Source: DUQW01 sp050953805 (GTDB taxonomy: Bacteria; Bacillota_I; Bacilli_A; Acholeplasmatales; Acholeplasmataceae). From it: 64,000 bases of DNA. Made by a program: the position numbers and the translations under genes. Location of the stretch: the NCBI GenBank assembly GCA_050953805.1, contig JBMNNE010000001.1, forward strand, positions 62,001 to 126,000. The letters are read 5' to 3'. The notes beneath the pieces were generated by a model that saw only the letters and a program-made list of their open reading frames with translations, ran no database searches and was not told where the DNA came from. Positions 1 to 8,057 of the stretch are shown here, piece by piece (position 1 is the stretch's first letter; the number at the start of each line of letters is the position of its first letter).

Positions 1-971
1 GCAAATTCTTTTTCATCTATTGTTGATGTATACATATTATCTCGATAATTAGCCCAGTGCCCGGAAATTTCCCAAAGCTCTTGATTTAACATTGTTGGTG
101 TTTCAATATATTTATAATTGTGGCGATCATGAACTTGATACCAATAATTAACTAGTTCTCGTTTAATAATCATCCCGTTTGGTAACCAAAATGGAAATCC
201 TGGCCCATATTCAGATAACATAAAAATTTCTAACTCTCGGCCCAATTTACGGTGATCACGTTTCTTTCGTTCTTCTAATAAAACTAAATGTTCATCTAAA
301 TCTTTTTTGTTCCAAAACGCAGTTCCATAAATTCGCGTTAACATTTTATTATTACTATCACCGCGCCAATAAGCTCCAGCTAAAGATAGTAATTTAAAAT
401 GTTTAATTTCTCTTGTGTTTTGGACGTGTCCTCCACGACATAAATCAGTAAAGTTATTTTGTGTATGGGTTGAAATCACATCATCCTTTAACTCCTCAAT
501 TAGTTCTAATTTGTAAGGATCACCACTAAAAAACTTTTTAGCCGCTTCATAACTTAATTCATTTCTAATTATATCAGCGCCTTCTTTTGAAAGTCGTTTC
601 ATTTCAGTTTCAATTGTTTCTAAATCAACTTCTCTTATGACAGTATCACCAAAATCAACATCATAATAAAAACCTTCTTCAATAGCTGGTCCCACTCCAA
701 ATTTAGCATTTGGATATAAGTTAGTAATGGCTTCAGCCATTAAATGAGCGGCAGAGTGATTTAAAATATGTAAACTTCTTTCATCTCTTTTCGTTAAAAT
801 ATCAATTTTACCATCACTTTTTATTGGAAAATCAACACTGACAAATTCATCATTAAATAAGGCACCAACAGCCATATTTGCTAATCCTTCTGAAATTGAT
901 GAAGCAATTTCAAATGGAGTTACATTTTCCTTAAATTCTTTGATACTTCCGTCTTTAAACTGTATTTTCAT
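1..971 (-). CDS. thrS: threonyl-tRNA synthetase, N-terminal half (runs off the window)
   Basis: Charges tRNA-Thr with threonine in the cytoplasm. About 323 of the usual ~640 residues are visible. The N-terminal TGS domain (about residues 1-60) is followed by the editing domain with its zinc-site motifs HSAAH and DLCRGGH, then the start of the class II catalytic core (GRELEIFMLSEYGPGFPFWLP). The ATG at 971 is preferred to the one at 977 because the GGGG Shine-Dalgarno-like run is too close to the latter; both are in frame. It lies about 70 nt downstream of dnaI on the same strand, the order seen in Bacillus-type genomes. The gap is too short for a T-box leader, so expression probably depends on the upstream operon. 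The 3' end is outside the window. The call is secure. Confidence 0.95.
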   Translation of the reverse strand, partial: MKIQFKDGSIKEFKENVTPFEIASSISEGLANMAVGALFNDEFVSVDFPIKSDGKIDILTKRDERSLHILNHSAAHLMAEAITNLYPNAKFGVGPAIEEGFYYDVDFGDTVIREVDLETIETEMKRLSKEGADIIRNELSYEAAKKFFSGDPYKLELIEELKDDVISTHTQNNFTDLCRGGHVQNTREIKHFKLLSLAGAYWRGDSNNKMLTRIYGTAFWNKKDLDEHLVLLEERKKRDHRKLGRELEIFMLSEYGPGFPFWLPNGMIIKRELVNYWYQVHDRHNYKYIETPTMLNQELWEISGHWANYRDNMYTSTIDEKEF

Positions 972-1040
972 CTTCATTACCCCATTCTTTTACCTATAAA
1001 AAGTTTATCATTTAGCACCATTATTTGCAAACATTTAAGT

Positions 1041-1847
1041 CTATTTTCTAAATGGAGCCGTTAACGGAACTTCATCGGTTAATTCTCGAATTCGGTGAAC
1101 AATTCTAGCCGCTTTATTACGATCAGTTTCAACTCTGTCAGTCGCCATAAAATCAATTAATTGTTTTTGGCTAAAATTAGACGAAATTAAAATTGGTAAC
1201 CCCGAAGCTAATCTAAATTGTAAAATTGGACTTAAAACTTCATCTCTAAACCAGCCAGTCATATTTTCACTACCAATATCATCAAAAACTAATAAATCGC
1301 AAGTCTTCAGTGCGGTAACTTTATCTTCTAATTCATTAGTTGAAATTGAAGTTTTTAAATTTCGAACTAAATCCGGAAAATAAACAAATAGTACTTTCTT
1401 AAATTTAGCCACTTCTTCAACAATTGCCGATAGTAAATAAGTTTTACCACTACCGTAAATGCCATATAAATAAAGACCCTTAGTATATTTATTTTCCCTT
1501 AATGAGTTAATAAAGTTATCGGCTTTCAAATAAGCTTGTTTTCTTTCTTCGGTATTTAAAATGAATTCATCTAAACTAGCATCCAGTAAAAAATTGACTG
1601 TATCAAGTGATAAAACATTCGCTTCAGCTTCTCTTTTCTTAATTACTTTTTCTAAATCGACTGAAGGCATCATAAAAATTTCTAATGTGTCTTCCGTTTT
1701 CTTCAGTGTAGGAATAAAATTTGGATTCTCATTTGATTTTTTCATTTTCAAATAACGATAAGCCGTCATCAATTCAAAATCTGACAACTTCATTTTTTTG
1801 ATTTCCTGATCTTTTTCAACTATTTCTCTTAATTCTTGATAGTTCAT
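1041..1847 (-). CDS. dnaI: primosomal helicase loader DnaI
   Basis: AAA+ ATPase that loads the replicative helicase together with DnaB and DnaD. The Walker A motif GIYGSGKT is at about residues 129-136 and Walker B LLVFDDIGSE at about 185-194, in the DnaC/DnaI arrangement. At 268 aa it is shorter than the ~311-aa Bacillus protein. The first ~125 residues contain no cysteine or histidine, so the zinc site known in the Bacillus DnaI N-terminal domain is absent (inference from residue content). AGGAGG stands just before the ATG. It follows dnaB by about a dozen bases and precedes thrS, as in Bacillus. DnaI is favoured over a generic DnaC or IstB-like ATPase because of this context. Confidence 0.93.
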   Translation of the reverse strand: MNYQELREIVEKDQEIKKMKLSDFELMTAYRYLKMKKSNENPNFIPTLKKTEDTLEIFMMPSVDLEKVIKKREAEANVLSLDTVNFLLDASLDEFILNTEERKQAYLKADNFINSLRENKYTKGLYLYGIYGSGKTYLLSAIVEEVAKFKKVLFVYFPDLVRNLKTSISTNELEDKVTALKTCDLLVFDDIGSENMTGWFRDEVLSPILQFRLASGLPILISSNFSQKQLIDFMATDRVETDRNKAARIVHRIRELTDEVPLTAPFRK

Positions 1848-1859
1848 TTTTAGTACCTC

Positions 1860-3029
1860 CTAAAAATTTTCAATATACTCATCTAACCAATCAGGCTCTG
1901 GAGCCTGAGTTTTTTTAGATGTTCGTTTCCCTGTTTGGATTGGTGCTTCATTTAATTGTGCTAAATAACTAACAGCATCTTCAGTAGTTTTTACCCCATT
2001 ATTTTGCCAAGTATTTAACACCTTTTCTAAATATGTATAATTTGGTAATATCCCTTCTTTTTCTTTAATTGTATATAAAATAATCGCATTGATAATTCCA
2101 ACTGTCGCATCATTTCTTTGAGAGAAGGCTAAGACAGTATCTAAATCAACAGAAATATTATCTCTTTTAGAATACATTTTAATAATATCTTGGGGACTGA
2201 TTGAATCTAACTTATCAGCTAAACTATCAGTTTTTAAAACAATTTCTGGTTTTTCTTGATGATTAATCTTTTGATAATATAAACTAGCCTGTAATCTTAA
2301 TTTTTCTTCACTTGGAAGTTCACCTTTCGTACTTGAGTTAAGATATACTTCGTACATATCTTCATTAGTAAATTGATAGATAAAAGCGATTTTCTCAATA
2401 TTAGATTTTACAACTGGATTAAATAAGTGCCCTCGTTTATATCTAGTTGGAATTAATTCTAAAAATGCTTCATAATTAAATTTATCATTAATAATTTTAG
2501 TTCCATCATTTTTACCAGCGCCTCTTAAATGATTTCCTGTATTTAACAGTTCAACAGATTTAATTTCGTAAACTTCGTTAAATGCTTTAGTAATATTATC
2601 ATATTTTACTAAATCAATTGGTAATAATCGAAACTCGGAAATTAAGTTATTCATTTGTATCTCCCCAATTTGATCTTGAAGATATGATCCAAAGATTGTA
2701 TCATTTAAAAACTCTTTGGCGGTCATCGGTGATTTTAACGAATAAATATATTCATTATCACTTTGAAAAACAACTAATAATCCTAAGGCTTCTAACTTAT
2801 AGCGATAATTTAAATGTTCCCTTGATTTAATATTTAACATATCGAGTAAATCTTTTTGTTGATATTCTTTAGAAATTCCGGTTTCTAAATTAGCAAGTCC
2901 GTACAATGTTAAATAAAGAGTATAAGGCATCGCTCCTAATAGTGGTTGATAAAGGAGGGTTAATACCTTTAAATCTTCTTGGGACATAATTTGTTGAATT
3001 GTAATTTTAATTACCGCATTTAATTTCAT
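1860..3029 (-). CDS. dnaB: replication initiation and membrane attachment protein DnaB
   Basis: Bacillus-type DnaB (not the helicase), a DnaB/DnaD-superfamily primosome protein that helps recruit helicase and loader at the origin and at restarted forks. The N-terminal winged-helix-like part (about residues 1-110, rich in the LLYQPLLGAMPYTLY pattern typical of the family) is followed by a helical DDBH-like region at about 260-365. It is 389 aa, somewhat shorter than the ~470-aa Bacillus homologue. Its position immediately before dnaI and after coaE supports the call. It starts 1-2 bases from the coaE stop, so translational coupling is likely. Confidence 0.88.
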   Translation of the reverse strand: MKLNAVIKITIQQIMSQEDLKVLTLLYQPLLGAMPYTLYLTLYGLANLETGISKEYQQKDLLDMLNIKSREHLNYRYKLEALGLLVVFQSDNEYIYSLKSPMTAKEFLNDTIFGSYLQDQIGEIQMNNLISEFRLLPIDLVKYDNITKAFNEVYEIKSVELLNTGNHLRGAGKNDGTKIINDKFNYEAFLELIPTRYKRGHLFNPVVKSNIEKIAFIYQFTNEDMYEVYLNSSTKGELPSEEKLRLQASLYYQKINHQEKPEIVLKTDSLADKLDSISPQDIIKMYSKRDNISVDLDTVLAFSQRNDATVGIINAIILYTIKEKEGILPNYTYLEKVLNTWQNNGVKTTEDAVSYLAQLNEAPIQTGKRTSKKTQAPEPDWLDEYIENF

Positions 3030-3030
3030 T

Positions 3031-3630
3031 CTAGACTCCTAATTTTTCGATAAATTTTAAAATTTCCTCGTTTAATACCTCTTTAGTGTCGTTATTATAA
3101 ATAACGTAATCAGCCATAAAAAGCTTTTTGTTAATTGACATTTGATTGTCAATTCTTATTTGAGCCTCTTTTTTTGATAATTTATCTCTTTTCATTAATC
3201 TTTCAAGTTGTTGCGTTGGTGATGCATAAACTAAGACCGTTAAATCAACTTTATCATAATTGGCCTCAAAAAGAAGCGGTATATCGATAATGATAATATC
3301 AAGATGCATATTATCTTTAATAAAATTATCAATATATGAAAATACTTTAGGATGAATTAATTCATTTAACCTTGATAATCTATTTTCATCATTGAAAACC
3401 ATTTTCGCTAACCTTTTTTTATCAATTGGCACTTCTAGTTCAAATTCTTTTGAAACCGTATCATTTAATTTCATATCGGTTTGCCACAAATGATGAACGA
3501 TTTTATCTGAGTCAACGATAATTAATCCTTTTTTCTTTAGTTCACTAGAAACAAGCGATTTACCTGTAGCAATCCCACCAGTTAAACCGATAATAAAAGG
3601 ACGTTTATTTTTGACATTTAAAACAGACAT
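3031..3630 (-). CDS. coaE: dephospho-CoA kinase
   Basis: Catalyses the last step of coenzyme A synthesis, ATP-dependent phosphorylation of dephospho-CoA. The P-loop GLTGGIATGKS is at residues 15-25, with the family pattern VDSDKIVHHLW after it and IIIDIPLLFE in the middle. It is 199 aa, the usual size. The start overlaps the end of mutM by 26 bases, which suggests coupling. CoaE sits beside mutM and polA in many Bacillota. The other CoA gene in the window is coaD at 59081. Confidence 0.95.
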   Translation of the reverse strand: MSVLNVKNKRPFIIGLTGGIATGKSLVSSELKKKGLIIVDSDKIVHHLWQTDMKLNDTVSKEFELEVPIDKKRLAKMVFNDENRLSRLNELIHPKVFSYIDNFIKDNMHLDIIIIDIPLLFEANYDKVDLTVLVYASPTQQLERLMKRDKLSKKEAQIRIDNQMSINKKLFMADYVIYNNDTKEVLNEEILKFIEKLGV

Positions 3631-4408
3631 AGGTTCCCCTTCCTCCTACTTTAATTTTTTCAATGGTCGTGCCACAAACTGGACACGACTCGCCTTCTTT
3701 AGTGTGAACTAATAACTCATTTTGAAAACGTCCACTTACTCCTTGACTTGATTCATATGTATAAATGGTCGTGCCACCTAATTTAGTTGCCTTATCTAGA
3801 ACTTGGCTAGCGGCTTTCAAAATCTTTTCCGTTTCATCAAGTGTCACTAAATTTGATTTTCTAGTTGGCAAAACTTGCGCTATAAATAATGTTTCATCAA
3901 CATAGATATTACCAAGACCAGCGATGTTTGATTGATCTAAAAGAGTAGGTTTAATGGGTCGTGATCTTCTCTTAAGTAATTCAAAAAACTCTTTTGAATC
4001 AATTTGATGTGGCTCTTTTGCCACTTGTGATAATGGTGGTGTAGTTAAATAATTATCATAATTTTTAATTAGTAATCGACCAAATTTTCTAGTATCTACA
4101 TATCGTAAGGATAAATTATTAGTAAAAGTAATTTTTACATGTTCGTGTTTCGTTTTAGGTTCAGTATCATCTTTTAAGAAAAAGCGTCCTTCCATTCTCA
4201 TATGCGAAACAATAACATAATTAGTTAATTTGAAGATTAGAAATTTACCGATTCTTTCTAATTGAATAATTTTTTCTCCTACTAAATTAATCATGTCTCC
4301 TTCAGGCATAATGTTTTTATAATAAATATTAACTGATTTAATTTCTAAGTTTAAAATTTTTAATTCAAGCGTTCGCTTGACAGTTTCAACTTCTGGTAAT
4401 TCTGGCAT
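3605..4408 (-). CDS. mutM: formamidopyrimidine-DNA glycosylase (Fpg)
   Basis: Base-excision repair glycosylase/AP lyase that removes 8-oxoguanine and formamidopyrimidines. The N-terminus MPELPEVETV supplies the catalytic proline and Glu3 after Met removal; the conserved lysine lies in the RIGKFLIFKL segment. The helix-two-turn-helix ends in LLDQSNIAGLGNIYVDE, and the C-terminal zinc finger is CPVCG...CFKC. It is 267 aa, full length. It follows polA by 11 bases in the same operon, so repair polymerase and glycosylase are co-expressed. Confidence 0.96.
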   Translation of the reverse strand: MPELPEVETVKRTLELKILNLEIKSVNIYYKNIMPEGDMINLVGEKIIQLERIGKFLIFKLTNYVIVSHMRMEGRFFLKDDTEPKTKHEHVKITFTNNLSLRYVDTRKFGRLLIKNYDNYLTTPPLSQVAKEPHQIDSKEFFELLKRRSRPIKPTLLDQSNIAGLGNIYVDETLFIAQVLPTRKSNLVTLDETEKILKAASQVLDKATKLGGTTIYTYESSQGVSGRFQNELLVHTKEGESCPVCGTTIEKIKVGGRGTYVCFKCQK

Positions 4409-4419
4409 ATGGTAATCTC

Positions 4420-7050
4420 CTAAACTTCATACCACGATTTACCAGTGGCTACACTAACTGGTAAATCAACTAATAAATGAACGGCATTAGTCATTAGTTT
4501 TGGTATCATATTTTCCATTAATTCAAGTTCATCTTTTGGTACTTCTAAAACTAATTCGTCATGAACTTGAAGTAAAATTTTCGTTTGAAAATTATTTCGA
4601 GTTAGATACTTATCAATATCAATCATCGCCTTTTTTAAAATATCAGCTGCACTACCTTGAATTGGTGCATTTAAGGCTAATCTTTCCCCAAATTTTCTAA
4701 CATTGTAAACTGGTGAATATAACTCCGGTAGATAGCGACGACGATTAAAAATAGTTTCAACATATCCCTTATCTAAGCCATATTTTACAATATTAGCCAT
4801 ATACTTAGAAACTTCAGGATAGATTTCTAAATAACTTGTAATATACTTTTCTGCTTCAATGACACTAATCTTTAAATCCTCAGATAGTCCCCAGTCACTA
4901 ATTCCATAAATGATCCCAAAATTAACTGCCTTTGCAGCATGTCTCATTTCAGGTGTAACTTCAGTTGTCTTAAAAATTTGTCGTGCCGTTTCACTATGAA
5001 TATCGATGCCTTTTCTAAAGGTTTCGATTAATTTTTTATCTTTGGAAACATGAGCTAAAACTCTTAACTCAATTTGCGAATAATCCGCACTCAAAAAGTA
5101 ATTATTGGGCTTAGAAGGAATAAACATTTTTCTAATTTCTCTTCCTTCTTTCGTGCGAATTGGAATGTTTTGTAAGTTCGGTTCAATTGATGATAACCGA
5201 CCAGTAGCGGTTAATGCTTGTTGGTAAATTGTATGAACTTTACTATTTGGTAATAACGAATCATAAATTCCATTAATATATGTTTGAAATAATTTGGAAA
5301 TAGTTCGATATCTTAAAATCTTATCAATTATCGGATGTTCATCAACTAATTTATTTAACACATCTTGATTAGTTGAGTATCCAGTTTTAGTTCTTTTCCC
5401 ATGCGGTAATTGTAAAACTTCAAAGAGGACATCACCTAATTGTTTCGGACTATTTAAATTAAATTCCATGCCAGCATCTTGATAAATTGATTTGGTTAAC
5501 ATATTAAGTTCACTAGCAATTTCATCATGTTGATTTTTAAGTTCATGAAGATCAACTTTGATTCCTTCAAATTCCATTTTCGCTAAAATTAAGGATAGAG
5601 GAATTTCAATATCATTTAATAATGATAACTGATTATTAACCTTGAGTTCTTCTAAAGTTTTTTCTCTTAATTGGTGAATCGCTTTCGCTTTACTAGCAAT
5701 ATGTTCTTCATAAACACTTGCTGGTTCAGGAAGTCTTTTTTTAGCCCCTTTTAAATAAATTAATTCATCATACTTAACTAAATCACATTCAAAGGCGATA
5801 GCGATTCTTGATAATTCTTCTCTTCCTAAATTAGGATTAATTAAATATGAGGCCAACAGTAAATCATAAGTAAAGCCTTTAACTAAAATATTATGATATC
5901 TTAACTTAACCGTTAACTCTTTAATATTAAATCCATATTTACTAATTGTTTCATCGGCTAAATAATTTTTAAGTGATGGTGATTCTAATATTAATTTAGG
6001 ACTAATGAAATATGAATTTTTACCATCACTTAATCCCATCCCCCAAATTTCAGCTTGATGATAATTTTCCATATCTAACTCTAAATAAACAGATAGATTA
6101 TTAGTTAATATTTTTTTGATAGCTTCATCACTAGTTAACTTAATATATTTAGAAACGGGAATTTCTTCATCTTTAACTTCGTCTCTAATTAAATTTCTCG
6201 CTAACGAATGAAGTTCATATTTTTGGTAAAAGAGAATTAAATCATTAATCTGACCAACTTTATATTTAATTTCTTCAAGTCCAAATGGAATTGGAACATA
6301 TTGATCAATGGTAACTAAGATTTTTGATTTAATCGCTAAATCACGATTTTCACTAATTTTAACTCCAACCGCTCCTTTAATGTTATCGCTATTTGATAAT
6401 ATATTTTCTAATGTTTCATATTCATTAAGTAATTTGATAGCCGTTTTTGGACCAACACCAGGAATTCCCGGGATATTATCACTAGGATCACCTGTTAACG
6501 CTTTAAAGTCAATCATTTGTTGGCATTCTAAATCAAATTCTTCTTTAATTCCCTTTGGATCGTAAACTGAAACATCAGACATTCCCCGTTTAATTAAATT
6601 AACGGTAGTTTTATCAGTAACTAATTGAAGTAAGTCACGATCTGATGAATAAATATCGACTAAATAATTTTTAGATTCCGCAATTCTTGCAAGAGTTCCA
6701 ATAATATCATCAGCTTCATAACCAGGTAAATTATAGTAGTGAAAGCCAACAGTATCTAAATATTCATAAACTAAATCAAACTGCTGAGCTAATTCTTCGG
6801 GCATTTCTTTTCTTCCAGCTTTATAATCTTCATATAATAAATGTCTTTTAGTTGGACCTTTTGAATCAAAGGCAAATAAAATATGGTCAAACGATAATTC
6901 TTTAATCTTATCGACCATATTAATAAATGCGAAAAGAGCATTAGTGTAAATGCCTTGGCTTGTCTGCATTAATTTAGCCCCCGGATACGCAGTGGCATAG
7001 TAAGCTCTAAATATAATTGAATTTCCGTCGACTAAAATTAATTTCTTCAT
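4420..7050 (-). CDS. polA: DNA polymerase I
   Basis: Repair and Okazaki-processing polymerase, 876 aa. The 5'-nuclease domain is at about 1-290 (GYEADDIIGTLA, GDPSDNIPGIPGVGPKTA). A middle 3'-5' exonuclease-fold domain is at about 300-470, and the polymerase at about 480-876 has motif A DYSQIELRVLAH, motif B RHAAKAVNFGIIYG and motif C QVHDELVLEV. In the middle domain the catalytic DxE motif appears as ExD (LELD), so proofreading is probably lost, as in Bacillus PolI; this is inference from an eye alignment. It is the first gene of the polA-to-thrS operon. Confidence 0.96.
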   Translation of the reverse strand: MKKLILVDGNSIIFRAYYATAYPGAKLMQTSQGIYTNALFAFINMVDKIKELSFDHILFAFDSKGPTKRHLLYEDYKAGRKEMPEELAQQFDLVYEYLDTVGFHYYNLPGYEADDIIGTLARIAESKNYLVDIYSSDRDLLQLVTDKTTVNLIKRGMSDVSVYDPKGIKEEFDLECQQMIDFKALTGDPSDNIPGIPGVGPKTAIKLLNEYETLENILSNSDNIKGAVGVKISENRDLAIKSKILVTIDQYVPIPFGLEEIKYKVGQINDLILFYQKYELHSLARNLIRDEVKDEEIPVSKYIKLTSDEAIKKILTNNLSVYLELDMENYHQAEIWGMGLSDGKNSYFISPKLILESPSLKNYLADETISKYGFNIKELTVKLRYHNILVKGFTYDLLLASYLINPNLGREELSRIAIAFECDLVKYDELIYLKGAKKRLPEPASVYEEHIASKAKAIHQLREKTLEELKVNNQLSLLNDIEIPLSLILAKMEFEGIKVDLHELKNQHDEIASELNMLTKSIYQDAGMEFNLNSPKQLGDVLFEVLQLPHGKRTKTGYSTNQDVLNKLVDEHPIIDKILRYRTISKLFQTYINGIYDSLLPNSKVHTIYQQALTATGRLSSIEPNLQNIPIRTKEGREIRKMFIPSKPNNYFLSADYSQIELRVLAHVSKDKKLIETFRKGIDIHSETARQIFKTTEVTPEMRHAAKAVNFGIIYGISDWGLSEDLKISVIEAEKYITSYLEIYPEVSKYMANIVKYGLDKGYVETIFNRRRYLPELYSPVYNVRKFGERLALNAPIQGSAADILKKAMIDIDKYLTRNNFQTKILLQVHDELVLEVPKDELELMENMIPKLMTNAVHLLVDLPVSVATGKSWYEV

Positions 7051-7083
7051 GATTTATCTTTCTCCTTACATATAATATAACAT

Positions 7084-7112
7084 ATTATACTTTACGGATT
7101 TTCCACACGAAA
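7084..7112 (-). promoter_or_regulatory. polA: possible polA promoter
   Basis: A TATAAT lies at 7084-7089 on the minus strand, about 35 nt before the polA start, but the -35 (TTTCGT, 17-nt spacer) is poor. A 6-bp inverted repeat (TCCACA/TGTGGA, 7102-7118) covers the -35 region and could be an operator or a second stem of the upstream terminator. Confidence 0.35.
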
Positions 7113-7119
7113 TGTGGAT

Positions 7120-7148
7120 AAAAAAAGACTCAATTTTTATGAGTCTTT
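7120..7148 (-). terminator. intrinsic terminator of the surface-protein operon
   Basis: Minus-strand hairpin AAAGACTCA...TGAGTCTTT followed by seven U residues. The hairpin contains the last codons and the TAA stop of the 7137-8057 gene, so coding sequence and terminator overlap. Confidence 0.9.
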
Positions 7149-8057
7149 CAAATCATCATCAAGTAACAGTGGATCATCGATTTCTTGATTTTTATATCCA
7201 AAATCTTCAAACGCTTTAGTTGGTCTTTCTCGGCCCATAGTAGCTTTCTTGCCTCGTTTAAAGAAAAATAGAAAATATGCCCCTAAAACGATCGCGATGA
7301 TAGTAGCGGTGATACTTAAATAAAAGATATAACTATATTTTTTCATCGAATGAAAGTTCTTTGGATAAATTTGATAATTAGCATATAAATAATCGTCTAA
7401 TTGATTTGATTTTTCCGATAATTTTTCTTTAGTTATGCCCAGTTCTCTCATTCCTTCTTCAACCCGCTTACCGACGATTAAATCATCGCTAGTAATGTTA
7501 TAGAAAAAATTATATTCATCAGTTTTAATACTAACCGTTTTATCAGTTTCACTAACGACGGCATAAATTTTATTAACCGTAATACTAGTTGGATTTAACC
7601 GTTCAATTTCGGAAGTGGTAATCAGAGCGTGACGATCTAAATCGACTAAAATATACATTTGAAGATGACGAAACCGGTCAAAGTTATAAGTTTTTCTATT
7701 GTCATCACCAAAATTAAACGCTAGTTCATATCTCATGGTATCATCCGCTTGAAAATTTTCAATTTTAGGATATAACATAATATAAAATATATCCGTCATT
7801 TCTTCAATTACATATACTTCAAAAAAAGCGAGAATAAACTCGTCATTTTCATAAATTAATGGTGGAATCGTTCTAACATGATATCCCACTGAACTATAAA
7901 AAAAATAAAATTTTTCCATCTCATCTTTAGAATCGAGGGCCTTTTGGCCCTCGTTATCAAAATAAAGATGTTCTTGCCGAGCTAGTGATAAACTACCAAC
8001 AACAAGTAATAAGACGGTAGCGTAGATAATATAAACTACGCGCCAAACAATTTTCAT
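7137..8057 (-). CDS. hypothetical membrane protein with two terminal membrane segments
   Basis: 306 aa of unknown function. A hydrophobic segment at about residues 5-25 (signal anchor or signal peptide) is followed by a ~215-residue region predicted outside the membrane. A second membrane segment lies at about 243-268 with the cytoplasmic-type RGKK basic motif after it, then an acidic tail. No catalytic motif is recognised. Its start codon overlaps the stop of the secreted-nuclease gene (TAATG-type overlap), and it ends in the operon terminator. It is therefore co-expressed with two large surface proteins and may help display or process them (inference only). Confidence 0.7.
   Translation of the reverse strand: MKIVWRVVYIIYATVLLLVVGSLSLARQEHLYFDNEGQKALDSKDEMEKFYFFYSSVGYHVRTIPPLIYENDEFILAFFEVYVIEEMTDIFYIMLYPKIENFQADDTMRYELAFNFGDDNRKTYNFDRFRHLQMYILVDLDRHALITTSEIERLNPTSITVNKIYAVVSETDKTVSIKTDEYNFFYNITSDDLIVGKRVEEGMRELGITKEKLSEKSNQLDDYLYANYQIYPKNFHSMKKYSYIFYLSITATIIAIVLGAYFLFFFKRGKKATMGRERPTKAFEDFGYKNQEIDDPLLLDDDLKDS

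Noticed and set aside
971..1040. T-box leader before thrS.
   Set aside because: Only about 70 nt separate thrS from dnaI, with no stem-I, specifier loop, T-box sequence or terminator.
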